Part shown: one piece after another, positions 45,801 through 55,356 of the stretch
How positions within the stretch are numbered: position 1 is the first letter of the stretch
How the letters are laid out: the number at the start of each line of letters is the position of its first letter
Source: Azohydromonas aeria
GTDB taxonomy: Bacteria > Pseudomonadota > Gammaproteobacteria > Burkholderiales > Burkholderiaceae_C
Assembly: GCF_009760915.1 (NCBI RefSeq)
Contig: NZ_VIDQ01000003.1
Coordinates: 124,001-188,000, forward strand
Reading direction: 5' to 3'
Length of the DNA: 64,000 bases
Position numbers and translations under genes: made by a program
The notes under the pieces: generated by a model
Told to the model about the DNA's origin: nothing
Seen by the model: the letters and a program-made list of their open reading frames with translations, nothing else
Databases searched by the model: none

Positions 45801-47362
45801 GCGCGTCCGCGGAGCGCGTGCTGGTGCTGCCGCCGACGCGCCGCGACGGCGAGGTGACGCTGTCGCTGCTGGCGCGCTCGGGGCTGGAAGGCGTGGTCTG
45901 CACCGCGCTGGCCGCGCTGGGCGAGCAGCTGGCGCAGGGCGCGGGCGTCGTGCTGCTCACCGAGGACGCGCTGTTCGACCCGGCGCTGGAGTCGGTGCTG
46001 GCGTGGCTGGAGCAGCAGCCGCCGTGGTCGGACGTGCCGGTCGTGGTGCTGGCACGCGGCCGCCAGGCGACGCCGGCGATGGATCGGGTGCTGGGCCGGC
46101 TGCGCAACGTGACGTTGCTGGACCGGCCGGTGTCCGCCCGCTCCATGCTCAGCGCCGTGCAGGCGGCGCTGCGCGCGCGCCGGCGGCAGTACCAGATCCG
46201 CGACCAGCTGCTGCTGCAGGAGCGCACCCAGGCCGAGCTGCGCGACGGCGACCGCCGCAAGGACGAGTTCCTGGCCACCCTCGCGCACGAGCTGCGCAAC
46301 CCGCTGGCGCCGCTGCGCACGGGGCTGGCAGTGCTCCAGGCGATGCCGGCGCCGGATGCGCGCTTTGCCGGCGTGCTGGCGATGATGGAGCGGCAGATGG
46401 GCCAGATCGTGCGGCTCATCGACGACCTGCTCGACGTGGCGCGCATCTCGCGCGGCAAGATCGAGCTGGTGCGCCAGCCGCTGGAGCTGCACGAGGTGGT
46501 GGATGCGGCCCTGGAGAGCTGCGCGCCCATGGTCGCCGCGGCACGTCACGAGGTGCGGCTGAAGCTGGCGCCGCAACCCGTCTGGGTCGATGCGGACCGT
46601 GCCCGGCTCGTGCAGGTGCTAGGCAATCTCATCGGCAACGCGGCGAAGTACACGCCCGATGGCGGCCGCATCACGGTGGAGCTGGGCTCGCGCGGCGGCT
46701 GCGCCGAGCTGGCCGTGGCCGACAACGGCGTGGGCCTGGCGCCCGAGATGCTCACGCGGGTGTTCGACATGTTCGTGCAGGTGCAAGGCTGCGTCTCGCG
46801 CTCGCAGGGCGGCCTGGGCCTGGGCCTGTCACTGGTGCGCCGGCTCGTCGAGATGCACGGCGGCACGGTGGACGCGCGCAGCGCCGGCCCGGGCCTGGGC
46901 AGCACGTTCACGGTGGCCTTGCCGCAGCGGGCGCCGCCCGTGGCGGCATCAGCGCCGCACACGTACCGTGTCGCCGGCGCACCGGCGCCGGCGTCCGTGA
47001 ACGCGCTGCGCGTGCTCGTCATCGACGACAACGCCGACGCGGCTGACGCGCTGTGCCTGTGGCTGCAGTCCATGGGCCATGCCGCCTGTGCCCGGTACAG
47101 CGGCAGCGCCGGCCTGCAGGCGGCGCGGGCGCTGCGGCCCGACGTCGTGTTCTGCGACATCGGGCTGCCCGACCTCGACGGCCGCGAGGTCGCGGCCCGG
47201 CTGCGCCGCGATCCGGCGCAGCACGGGGTCACGCTGGTGGCGCTCACCGGCTGGGGCAACCTGAACGACCGCCAGCTCTCCAGCCGAGCCGGCTTCGACG
47301 CGCACCTGACCAAGCCGGTGTCGCTGGAAGAGATCGGCCGCGTGCTGGCCGCGCGGCCTTGA
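45797..47362 (+). CDS. Hybrid histidine kinase with degenerate N-terminal receiver-like domain
   Basis: A 521-residue protein. Residues 5-125 look like a receiver fold in which the phospho-acceptor region is LLTEDALFD and does not clearly conserve the Asp. HisKA has H164 in LAHELRNPLAPLRTG; HATPase includes LIGNAAKYT, DNGVGLAPEM and GGLGLGLSLVRRL. The C-terminal receiver has DDNADAADALCLWLQSMG and D454 in VVFCDIGLPDLDG. It is translationally coupled to the KaiC-like ATPase, which probably feeds it. Confidence 0.9.
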   Translation: MSASAERVLVLPPTRRDGEVTLSLLARSGLEGVVCTALAALGEQLAQGAGVVLLTEDALFDPALESVLAWLEQQPPWSDVPVVVLARGRQATPAMDRVLGRLRNVTLLDRPVSARSMLSAVQAALRARRRQYQIRDQLLLQERTQAELRDGDRRKDEFLATLAHELRNPLAPLRTGLAVLQAMPAPDARFAGVLAMMERQMGQIVRLIDDLLDVARISRGKIELVRQPLELHEVVDAALESCAPMVAAARHEVRLKLAPQPVWVDADRARLVQVLGNLIGNAAKYTPDGGRITVELGSRGGCAELAVADNGVGLAPEMLTRVFDMFVQVQGCVSRSQGGLGLGLSLVRRLVEMHGGTVDARSAGPGLGSTFTVALPQRAPPVAASAPHTYRVAGAPAPASVNALRVLVIDDNADAADALCLWLQSMGHAACARYSGSAGLQAARALRPDVVFCDIGLPDLDGREVAARLRRDPAQHGVTLVALTGWGNLNDRQLSSRAGFDAHLTKPVSLEEIGRVLAARP

Positions 47363-47590
47363 GGCCCGCCCTTCCCCAAAGCCCGTGCGGCCCGGTGATG
47401 CCCTGCACGGTTGGGGTCGCGCTCGGGTTGCCGCACGACAGCCTCAACGAGCACACCCGCTCGCGTCCGGACCGGATTGGTGCGCCGGATGCCGGATCGC
47501 GGGCCACAACTGAAGGCAGCGATGGTTCGCCCGTTGCTGCACCCGGCTCGCACGGCCATCCCGGCCACGCTTCACGAAAGGATGGACGCC

Positions 47591-48931
47591 ATGTCCGCGA
47601 ACCTCTCCACTTTCCTGGGCATGTTGAGGGCACGCGACCCGCAACAGTCCGAGTTCCTGCAGGCGGTCGAAGAGGTGATGGGCAGCCTGTGGCCGTTCAT
47701 CGAGCGCCATCCCTACTACGCCGAGCACGCCCTGCTGGAGCGGCTGGTGGAAGCTGACCGTGTCGTCCAGTTCCGCGTCTCGTGGGTGGATGATGCCGGC
47801 CAGGTGCGCGTGAACCGGGCCTGGCGCGTGCAGCACAGCAACGCCATCGGCCCGTACAAGGGCGGCATGCGCTTCCACCCCTCGGTGAACCTGTCGATCC
47901 TGAAGTTCCTGGCCTTCGAGCAGACCTTCAAGAACGCGCTCACGACGCTGCCCATGGGCGGCGGCAAGGGCGGTGCCGACTTCGATCCCAAGGGCCGGAG
48001 CGAAGGCGAGGTCATGCGCTTTTGCCAGGCGCTGATGCTGGAGCTGCACCGCCATCTCGGCGCCGACACTGACGTGCCCGCGGGCGACATCGGCGTGGGC
48101 GCGCGCGAGGTGGGCTACATGGCCGGGATGATGAAGCGGCTGCGCAACGACACCTCGTGCGTGTTCACCGGCAAGGGGCTGTCCTTCGGCGGCAGCGCCA
48201 TGCGTCCCGAAGCCACGGGCTACGGCACGGTCTACTTCGCCCAGGAGATGCTGCACCGCCAGGGGCTGGGCTTCGACGGGCTGCGCGTGTCCATCTCGGG
48301 AGCAGGCAACGTGGCGCAGTACGCAGCGGAGAAGTCCATCGAGCTGGGCGCGCGCGTGCTGACGCTGTCGGATTCCGAGGGCACGCTCGTGGTGGAGCAG
48401 GGGCTCGATGCCGACCAGCTGCGCGAGATCATGGACTGGAAGAACGTGCAACGCGGGCGGCTGTCGGCGTTTGCCGAGCGCCATGGGCTGCATTTCGAGG
48501 CCGGCCGCCGGCCCTGGCACGTGCGTGTGGACGTGGCGCTGCCCTGCGCCACGCAGAACGAGCTCGACGGCGACGATGCGCGGCTGCTGGTGCGGCAGGG
48601 TGTGCGCTGCGTGGCCGAAGGCGCCAACATGCCCTCCACGCTGGAGGCGGTCAACGTGTTCCTGGACGCGGGCACGCTGTACGCGCCCGGCAAGGCCAGC
48701 AACGCCGGCGGCGTGGCCACTTCGGGGCTGGAAATGACGCAGAACGCCATGCGGCTGTCCTGGCCGCATGCCGAGGTGGACGAGCGGCTGCACGCCATCA
48801 TGAAGGACATCCACATGCACTGCGTGCGCCACGGCCGCCGCGCCGACGGCTCGGTCAACTACGTGGACGGCGCCAACATCGCCGCCTTCGTCAAGGTCGC
48901 CGACGCGATGCTGCGGCAGGGCGTGGCGTAG
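47591..48931 (+). CDS. gdhA: NADP-type glutamate dehydrogenase
   Basis: A 446-residue hexameric-type glutamate dehydrogenase. Hallmarks: NAIGPYKGGMRFHPSVNLSILKFLAFEQTFKNAL, the catalytic Lys in PMGGGKGGADFDPKG, DVPAGDIGVGAREVGYM, GSAMRPEATGYG, Rossmann ISGAGNVAQYAAEK and VAEGANMPST. It makes glutamate from 2-oxoglutarate and ammonium. Start placed at MSANLS, with AAAGGA about nine bases upstream; an ATG three codons earlier is possible. Not obviously linked to neighbours. Confidence 0.95.
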   Translation: MSANLSTFLGMLRARDPQQSEFLQAVEEVMGSLWPFIERHPYYAEHALLERLVEADRVVQFRVSWVDDAGQVRVNRAWRVQHSNAIGPYKGGMRFHPSVNLSILKFLAFEQTFKNALTTLPMGGGKGGADFDPKGRSEGEVMRFCQALMLELHRHLGADTDVPAGDIGVGAREVGYMAGMMKRLRNDTSCVFTGKGLSFGGSAMRPEATGYGTVYFAQEMLHRQGLGFDGLRVSISGAGNVAQYAAEKSIELGARVLTLSDSEGTLVVEQGLDADQLREIMDWKNVQRGRLSAFAERHGLHFEAGRRPWHVRVDVALPCATQNELDGDDARLLVRQGVRCVAEGANMPSTLEAVNVFLDAGTLYAPGKASNAGGVATSGLEMTQNAMRLSWPHAEVDERLHAIMKDIHMHCVRHGRRADGSVNYVDGANIAAFVKVADAMLRQGVA

Positions 48932-49126
48932 CCGGCCACGGCACGCGCCCTCGAGCAGCAGCGAACCCGTTGCAACGTTGGCCGGCGCGCACCGTGATGC
49001 GCGTGCGCTGGAGCAGTGATCTCGGCCGGCGCGGTGCCGTCGGGTTCCAGCGGCTTGACCTTGTCGAACACAACGACGCAGCGGTCGGCAGTCACGGTCG
49101 CCGAGGCGTCGCCCCTTGCGTCGTGA

Positions 49127-51190
49127 TCAGCATTGAGCAGGGCAGGGCCCGCCGGGCCGCAGCGTGACCAGGTGACGCAGCAGTTCCGCCACGCTCCAGG
49201 CCTGGGCGATGCAGCCGCGCGGGGTGTAGGGGGCCTCCGCGTCGAAGATCTCGGCCACCGAGCCGACGCCGAACTCGCCCAGGTGCGCGATCAGGCCCTC
49301 CAGCTGCGCCCGCGCGCCGGCCGTGTCGCCGGGATGGCGCTTGCGCCAGGCGTCCATCCACGGCCCGATCAGCCAGCCCCAGACCGTGCCCTGGTGGTAG
49401 GCCGCGTCGCGCTCGCGCAGCGTGCCGAAATAGGTGGGCGCGTAGTGCGCGCTGCCCGGGGCCAGCGAGCGCAGGCCCACGGGCGTGAGCAGCCGCTCCT
49501 GCACCACCTGCAGCACCGCGTCCCAGCGCGACGGGTCCAGCACCGGGTGCGGCAGCGACACCGCGAAGATCTGGTTCGGCCGGCACTCGGCGCTGTCGCC
49601 CTCGGGGCCGTCCACCACGTCGTGGAGGTAGCCGCCGGCTTCGAACCAGAAGCGGCGGTTGAAGGATTCGCGCGCGCGCTGCGCGTGCCCGGCCCAGCTG
49701 TGCGCCGCCGTCTCATCGCCCAGGTGGCGCAGCCAGCGGCACAGGACGCTGAGCGCGTTGAACCACAGCGCGTTGATCTCCACCGCCTTGCCACGCCGGG
49801 GCGTGACGACCCAGCCGTCGCACTTGGCGTCCATCCAGGTCAGCTGGTGCCCCGGTGCGCCCTGGCGCAGCAGGCCGTCGGCCTGATCGACGCCGATGCC
49901 GAACCGGGTGCCCCGCAGGTGGTGATGCGCGATGTCCACCATCGTCGGCAGCAGCCGCGCCAGCAGCGCGTCGTCGCCGGTGGCCTGGTGGTAGCGGTCC
50001 AGGGCGTGGAAGAACCACAGCGTGGCGTCGGCCGTGTGGTAGAGGCCGTCGTTGCTGCCGTCTGGAAACATGTTGGGCAGCAGCCCGTCGCGCACGTACT
50101 GCGCGAAGGTGCGCAGGATGCTCGCGGCCTCGTGCGTGCGCCCGGTGGCCAGCGTCAGCCCTTCCAGGCTGATCATGGTGTCGCGCCCCCAGTCGGTGAA
50201 CCAGTGGTAGCCGGCGATGACGCTGCGGATCTCGTCGCCTTCGGCCAGGGCGCGCGCGGCGTCGCGCCGGCGCCCGGCCGGGACGATCACGAACTGGTCC
50301 GCCGCCAGCACGAGCTCCGCCGCGGCGCCCTCGCGTGCCGCGGGCGGCGCCATGCGCAGCAGCCGCGCGCGGCGCTCCAGCTCCGCGGCCCAGGCCTCGT
50401 CAGGCGAGAGCGCGTCCATCACCAGCGCCTCCTCGGTGGAGGCGACGAGCGCTGCCGTTGCCCCCGGCAGCAGCGCAACGCCCAGGACGCCTGGGCTCCA
50501 CAGCCGCCCCTCGTGCCGGTAGCCGCGGTCGGCCTCGACGCGGTAGTGCAGCTCGGCCAGCTCCTGCGGCTGCGGCATGAAGTCGCCTTCGGGCCCGTGC
50601 AGGCGCAGCCGCAGCACGGCCGGGGCGCCGTCGCAGCGGACCTCGTGCACCTCGCCCGGCGTGAAGCGGTACTGGGGCTGCAGCTCGTCGCTGAGCTCGC
50701 TTTCGTGGTGCCGGAAGTGCAGGGCGGGGCGCAGCGCCAGCCGCCACCCCGGCGGGCCCTGCAGCAGCCGGTACAGCAGCACCGTGGTGTTCTGGCGATG
50801 CGGCATTAGCACGCGCTTTTCCAGCACGGCGCCCTCGACCTCGAAGCGCCACACCGGCAGCCCTGCCTCCAGCCGGAACGCGCGCAGGTGCGCCATGCCG
50901 GGCAGCGACAGGCGCCGGCCCGTGCGCTCCTCGCCGCTGAGCTGCACCTGCCGGCCGTCGGGCAGGACCAGGTCCTCCACCAGGTGGTTGAGCATGACGG
51001 TGCGCCCGATCGGGTTGGGCAGTGCCGCCACCAGCAGCCCGTGGTACTTGCGCGTGGCCAGCCCGGCCACGCTGGCCGAGGCGTAGCCGCCCAGCCCGTT
51101 GGTGACGAGCCACTCCCGGGACAGGGCGGCATCGGCGTCCTGCGCATCGACGGGGACTTCGCGCACGACGGAGGTGGGCGGCATGCTCAT
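49127..51190 (-). CDS. Glycogen debranching enzyme (amylo-alpha-1,6-glucosidase, GH133)
   Basis: A 687-residue protein. The N-terminal domain (about 15-250) is a glucanotransferase-like beta-rich region starting EWLVTNGLGGYASASVAGLATRKYHGLLVA. The C-terminal (alpha/alpha)6 domain has AGYHWFTDWGRDTMISLEGL, LTWMDAKCDGWVVTPRRGKAVEINALWFNAL and YHQGTVWGWLIGPW. It removes alpha-1,6 branches of glycogen. It follows the GH13 enzyme by 63 bp on the same strand, so both probably form a reserve-glucan operon. Confidence 0.93.
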   Translation of the reverse strand: MSMPPTSVVREVPVDAQDADAALSREWLVTNGLGGYASASVAGLATRKYHGLLVAALPNPIGRTVMLNHLVEDLVLPDGRQVQLSGEERTGRRLSLPGMAHLRAFRLEAGLPVWRFEVEGAVLEKRVLMPHRQNTTVLLYRLLQGPPGWRLALRPALHFRHHESELSDELQPQYRFTPGEVHEVRCDGAPAVLRLRLHGPEGDFMPQPQELAELHYRVEADRGYRHEGRLWSPGVLGVALLPGATAALVASTEEALVMDALSPDEAWAAELERRARLLRMAPPAAREGAAAELVLAADQFVIVPAGRRRDAARALAEGDEIRSVIAGYHWFTDWGRDTMISLEGLTLATGRTHEAASILRTFAQYVRDGLLPNMFPDGSNDGLYHTADATLWFFHALDRYHQATGDDALLARLLPTMVDIAHHHLRGTRFGIGVDQADGLLRQGAPGHQLTWMDAKCDGWVVTPRRGKAVEINALWFNALSVLCRWLRHLGDETAAHSWAGHAQRARESFNRRFWFEAGGYLHDVVDGPEGDSAECRPNQIFAVSLPHPVLDPSRWDAVLQVVQERLLTPVGLRSLAPGSAHYAPTYFGTLRERDAAYHQGTVWGWLIGPWMDAWRKRHPGDTAGARAQLEGLIAHLGEFGVGSVAEIFDAEAPYTPRGCIAQAWSVAELLRHLVTLRPGGPCPAQC

Positions 51191-51253
51191 CGCACTTCTC
51201 TCGCGGTTGGGTGTCCGTGCTGCGTGGCGCGCAAGGCCGGCGTCATCCGGGCG

Positions 51254-52885
51254 TCATCCGCAGCGCAGCCAGCGGTAGCCCCAGGGCTCCAGCGTCAGCC
51301 GGCATCCGCCCGTGCCGTCCGACGGGGGCGGCGCCAGCGGGCGGCCGGCCAGCAGGTCGTGGATCTCCCCGGCGGGCCCTTCCAGCGGCAGAGATACCTC
51401 CAGGGGCTGCGGCCCCAGGTTGTGCAGGGCGAACAGCACGCAGCCGCGGCCCTCGCAGCGCTGCGCCAGCAGCGCGGGCGGTCCCAGCTCCAGGAAGCTG
51501 CAGGCGCCGTCGCCGAAGGCGTCGCATTCGCGCCGGATGCGCAGCATGCGCTCGACCCGGTTGAGCAGCGAGTCCGGGTCGCCGCGCTGCGCCTCGACGT
51601 TGACGCGCTCGAAACCGAACTCGCCGCCGCTGATCACGGGCAGCGGCAGCTGCTGCGGCGCCGCGCTGGAGAAGCCGCCGTTGGGCGCGTCGCTCCACTG
51701 CATCGGCGTGCGCACGCTGGCGCGCTCGGCCAGCGACAGGTCTTCGCCCATGCCGATCTCGTCGCCGTAGCGCAGCACCGGCGCGCCGGGCAGCGTCAGC
51801 AGCAGGCTGTGCGCCAGCAGCAGGCGGCGCCGGTCGTTGCCCAGCATGGGCGCCAGGCGCCGGCGCAGCCCGCGGTCGTAGAGCTGCATCGACGGCTCGG
51901 GGCCGAAGGCCTCGAACACCTCGCGGCGCTCGTCGTCCGTCAGCCGGCCCAGGTCCAGCTCGTCGTGGCTGCGCAGCAGGTTGGCCCACTGGCACCAGGG
52001 CGGCAAGGCCGGCAGCTCGGTCCACGCCTTGCGCAGCGGCCGCGCGTCGCCGCGCGCCAGCGCCAGGAACAGGTGCTGGTTGACCCAGAAGTTGAAGGAC
52101 ATGTGGATGCGGTCGCCGTCGCCGAAGTACGCTGGCACCTCGTCCGGGGTGATATTGGCCTCGGCCAGCAGGCAGGCATCGCCGCGCAGCAGCTGCACGT
52201 GCTGGCGCAGCTCGCTCAGGTACTGATAGGCCTTCTCCTGCCCGGCCTCGGGCAGTCCCTGGAGCTCCAGCAGGAAGGGCAGCGCATCGACGCGGAAGCC
52301 GCTCACGCCCAGCTGCAGCCAGAAGCCGGTGATCTTCTCGATCTCGCGGCGCACCGCGGGGTTGGCGATGTTGAGCTCGGCCTGGTGGTCGTAGAAGCGG
52401 TGGAAGTAGAAGGCCTGCGCGGCCTCGTCCCAGGTCCAGGTCGTGCGCTGTGCGCCGGGGAAGACCACGCCCTCCTCGGCGTCCGCGGGCTTCTCGTCGC
52501 GCCAGACGTACCAGTCGCGAAAGGGCGAGCCGCGGTCGCTGCGCGCCGCCTGGAACCACGGGTGGTCGATGGAGGTGTGGTTGACCACCAGGTCCACCAG
52601 CACCCGGATGCCGCGCTCCCGCGCCAGCCGGGCGAACTCGACGAAGTCGCCCAGCGTGCCCAGCCGGGGGTCGATGCCGTAGTGGTCGGTGATGTCGTAG
52701 CCGTTGTCGCGCATCGGCGAGGGGAAGAACGGCTGCAGCCACACGCAGCTGGCATTGAGCCCGGCCAGGTGGTCCAGCCGCGTGCACAGCCCGGCGAAAT
52801 CGCCCATGCCGTCACCGTTGCCGTCGGCAAAGGTACGCACGTCCAGGCAGTAGATGACGGCGTTCTTGTACCAGTGGTGGGCCAT
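51254..52885 (-). CDS. GH13 alpha-amylase-family enzyme (trehalose synthase-like)
   Basis: A 543-residue (beta/alpha)8 GH13 enzyme beginning WYKNAVIYCLDVRTFADGNGDGMGDF. Conserved regions: DLVVNHTS, catalytic nucleophile Asp in GFRVDALPF, acid/base Glu in CLLAEANI, and the third Asp in LLRSHDELDLG. The overall pattern is that of trehalose synthase/maltose-converting enzymes (TreS-like), slightly shorter than usual and without a maltokinase fusion. It is first in a two-gene operon with the debranching enzyme. Confidence 0.9.
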   Translation of the reverse strand: MAHHWYKNAVIYCLDVRTFADGNGDGMGDFAGLCTRLDHLAGLNASCVWLQPFFPSPMRDNGYDITDHYGIDPRLGTLGDFVEFARLARERGIRVLVDLVVNHTSIDHPWFQAARSDRGSPFRDWYVWRDEKPADAEEGVVFPGAQRTTWTWDEAAQAFYFHRFYDHQAELNIANPAVRREIEKITGFWLQLGVSGFRVDALPFLLELQGLPEAGQEKAYQYLSELRQHVQLLRGDACLLAEANITPDEVPAYFGDGDRIHMSFNFWVNQHLFLALARGDARPLRKAWTELPALPPWCQWANLLRSHDELDLGRLTDDERREVFEAFGPEPSMQLYDRGLRRRLAPMLGNDRRRLLLAHSLLLTLPGAPVLRYGDEIGMGEDLSLAERASVRTPMQWSDAPNGGFSSAAPQQLPLPVISGGEFGFERVNVEAQRGDPDSLLNRVERMLRIRRECDAFGDGACSFLELGPPALLAQRCEGRGCVLFALHNLGPQPLEVSLPLEGPAGEIHDLLAGRPLAPPPSDGTGGCRLTLEPWGYRWLRCG

Positions 52886-53029
52886 GGGCGGCGGCGGTGG
52901 GAGCGAAGCTGCGCGGAGCAGGCAAGCAAGGTTCCCGCCGCGCGCGGTGGCCAGGGGCCTGCCGGCTTTGGGCGTGGTTCTTGCCGCCGCGCCGGAAACA
53001 CTTCGGGCTGCGCCCGGGAGGCTTGCGCC

Positions 53030-54082
53030 ATGGCTGCTGAACGCGACACCGATGACGGCGGCACGCCGTTGCCACGCGCCGTCGAGGGCTCGTCACGCCG
53101 GCGCGTGGTGGTCGTCACCGGCGCGTCGGCCGGCATCGGGCGGGCGATTGCCCGGGAGTTCGGCCGGCGGGGCTGGCGCGTGGCGCTGCTGGCACGCGGC
53201 GAGGAGGGCCTGGCCGCGGCCCGCGCCGAGGTCGAGCGGCTGGGCGGCGAGGCGCTGTGCATCCCGACCGACGTGAGCGACGAGTCCCAGGTGGAGGCGG
53301 CCGCCAGTGGCGTGGAGGCGCAATGGGGACCCATCGACGTCTGGGTCAACAACGCGATGGCGACCATCTTCGCGCCGCTGCTGGAGGTGTCGGGCGAGGA
53401 CTTCCGCCGCGCCACGGACGTGACCTATCTCGGCGCGGTGTGGGGCACCCGGGCGGCGCTGCGGCGCATGCAGCCGCGCGACGCCGGCACCATCGTGCAG
53501 GTCGGCTCGGCGCTGGCCTACCGCTCCATCCCGTTGCAGTCGCCCTACTGCGGCGCCAAGGCGGCGCTGCGCGGCTTCACGGATTCGCTGCGATGCGAGC
53601 TGGCGCACGACGGCAGCCGGGTTCACGTGACCATGGTGCAGCTCTCGGCCTTCAACACGCCGCAGTTCGACTGGGGCCGCACCACCATGCCGCGCAGCCC
53701 GCGGCCCATGGGCAAGATCTTCCAGCCCGAGATCGCGGCGCGCGCGGTGTACTGGGCCGCGACGCACCGCCGCCGCGAGCTGTGGGTGTGCTGGCCGGCG
53801 GTGCAGGCCATCCTGGGCACGCGGGTGGTGCCCGGCCTGCTGGACCGCCTGCTGGGCAGGCGCGCCGTCGAGGGGCAAATGAGCGATGAGCCGTTGCCGC
53901 CCGGGCGGCGCGACAACCTGTGGCAGCCGGTGCCCGGCGACCATGGCGCGCATGGCCGCTTCGACGCCCAGGCCACGAATCGCGGCGCCCAGCTGTGGAT
54001 GAACACGCACCGCGGCCTGCTCGCGGGCGTGGCCTTCGGCCTGCTGGCGGCGTTCTCCCTGTCGACGCGGCGCAGGCGCTGA
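53030..54082 (+). CDS. Short-chain dehydrogenase with C-terminal membrane segment
   Basis: A 350-residue SDR. Cofactor motif VVVVTGASAGIGRAIA, NNA in DVWVNNAMATIF, catalytic Ser in QVGSALAYRSIP and Tyr-x-x-x-Lys in SPYCGAKAAL. The last 100 residues are an extension ending in a hydrophobic segment GLLAGVAFGLLAAFSLSTRRRR, probably membrane-bound. The start ATG has GGGAGG upstream. A much longer open frame from 50888 is an antisense artefact over the debranching and GH13 genes. Substrate unknown. Confidence 0.9.
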   Translation: MAAERDTDDGGTPLPRAVEGSSRRRVVVVTGASAGIGRAIAREFGRRGWRVALLARGEEGLAAARAEVERLGGEALCIPTDVSDESQVEAAASGVEAQWGPIDVWVNNAMATIFAPLLEVSGEDFRRATDVTYLGAVWGTRAALRRMQPRDAGTIVQVGSALAYRSIPLQSPYCGAKAALRGFTDSLRCELAHDGSRVHVTMVQLSAFNTPQFDWGRTTMPRSPRPMGKIFQPEIAARAVYWAATHRRRELWVCWPAVQAILGTRVVPGLLDRLLGRRAVEGQMSDEPLPPGRRDNLWQPVPGDHGAHGRFDAQATNRGAQLWMNTHRGLLAGVAFGLLAAFSLSTRRRR

Positions 54083-54286
54083 GCGCGGCCGGCAGGTGCC
54101 CGTGCAACCTCGGCACTCCAGTCCAGCGCGGCGAACGAACTCCGACAGCGCTGGAGCAGCAGCGCGAATCCGGCGCCTCCCCGCCGCGCGGACGGGCCGG
54201 TTTAACAACTCCGCCACGAAGCCGCCTGTAAAGAAACGAAACTGCCCTCCGATACAGGCAATGTTCGACAGCAGTTGGTTGGAAGC

Positions 54287-54538
54287 ATGGACACGCAGGC
54301 ATGGGGCGAGGGATTCAGGGCTGGACAGCGGCTGCGCGGCCATGAGCCGCCCTACGACAGCGACACCTGGGAAGCCTGGAGCTGGCACCGCGGCTTCATC
54401 GAGGGCGCCGCGCAGCGCCTGGGACGCCGCTACAGCGACCAGCCGGCTGCGCCGGTGGAATGGCCCAGCCTGCCGCGACACGCCCAGCGCCATGGCGCTC
54501 CCGCAGGGCCGCATCCCATTCCCGCCGCTTCCTCCTGA
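54287..54538 (+). CDS. Small CrpP / ribosome-modulation-factor-like protein, second
   Basis: An 83-residue protein: WGEGFRAGQRLRGHEPPYDSDTWEAWSWHRGFIEGAAQRL. The GF.AG ... PPYD ... W..GF.EG arrangement fits the RMF/CrpP-like family. ATG at 54287 with GGTTGGAAGC upstream. The CheD gene follows five bases after the stop. Confidence 0.6.
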   Translation: MDTQAWGEGFRAGQRLRGHEPPYDSDTWEAWSWHRGFIEGAAQRLGRRYSDQPAAPVEWPSLPRHAQRHGAPAGPHPIPAASS

Positions 54539-54543
54539 ACCTC

Positions 54544-55179
54544 ATGCTTGCAAGCACCGCAGCTCCCGCGGCCAGCCTTCGGGCCCACCACGCCGGGGCC
54601 GCCGCCGCGATGGCTTGGCCGGCTGCCGGTGCACCGGCAGCCGGGATCGCGCTTCGGCGCCCCCTGGGCAATGACGGCCTTCCGGCCACGGGCGAGCTCG
54701 CCGCCCGCAGCGGCCAGGACCTGCTGCTCATGCCGGGCCAGCTGCACTTCGGCCGCGACGCGGCAAGCCTGCGCACGCTGCTGGGCTCGTGCGTGGCGAT
54801 CACGCTCTGGCACCCGGTGCGGCGCCTGGGCGGCATGTGCCACTTCGTGCTGCCTTCGCGCAAGCGCCCCGCGGCTGCGCCGCTGGACGGACGCTACGGC
54901 GACGAGGCCGTGCAGCGGCTGCTGGCACTGCTGGCGCGCCACGGCACGCGCCCCCAGGAGTACGTGGCGCATCTCTATGGCGGCGCCGACACGTTGCCCG
55001 ACACCGGCGGCGTGAAGCCCAACATCGGCGAGCGCAACATCGAGCTGGGCTGGACGCTGATCGACCGTCACGGCTTCCAGCTCGAAGGCGTGGACGTGGG
55101 CGACCAGGTGCCGCGCATCGTCACGCTCACGCTCGCCAGCGGCGAGGTGCAGATGCGCCGCGGCAGCGGTCTGCGCTGA
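54544..55179 (+). CDS. CheD-like chemoreceptor glutamine deamidase
   Basis: A 211-residue protein with LGSCVAITLWHPVRRLGGMCHFVLPS, which contains the catalytic Cys (C83) and His (H100) of CheD, and LYGGADTLPDTG and VKPNIGERNIELGWTLIDRHGF. CheD deamidates Gln in methyl-accepting chemotaxis proteins. No other chemotaxis gene is in the window, so it is an orphan. The start is uncertain: the first 40 residues are low-complexity Ala-rich. Confidence 0.85.
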   Translation: MLASTAAPAASLRAHHAGAAAAMAWPAAGAPAAGIALRRPLGNDGLPATGELAARSGQDLLLMPGQLHFGRDAASLRTLLGSCVAITLWHPVRRLGGMCHFVLPSRKRPAAAPLDGRYGDEAVQRLLALLARHGTRPQEYVAHLYGGADTLPDTGGVKPNIGERNIELGWTLIDRHGFQLEGVDVGDQVPRIVTLTLASGEVQMRRGSGLR

Positions 55180-55356
55180 CGCGTGATGCCGCGTGGATCG
55201 GGCCGTTGACGGACGAAGCATCGCTTCGCTGTCGCACCCTCGGCGTACTGACGCGGTTGCATCCTGTCGAGAAAAGCTCCAGGCCCGGGCTCCTGGCCGC
55301 CTTCATCATCCGCACGCCACCCGGCCCTGGGCCGGGGGCAGCTTGGAGGAACCAGC

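Noticed and set aside
50888-53029. Very long plus-strand open frame running into the SDR gene
   Set aside because: It is antisense to the clearly conserved debranching and GH13 enzymes, has Gln/Arg/Val-rich shadow composition, and lacks any recognisable domain before the SDR start.
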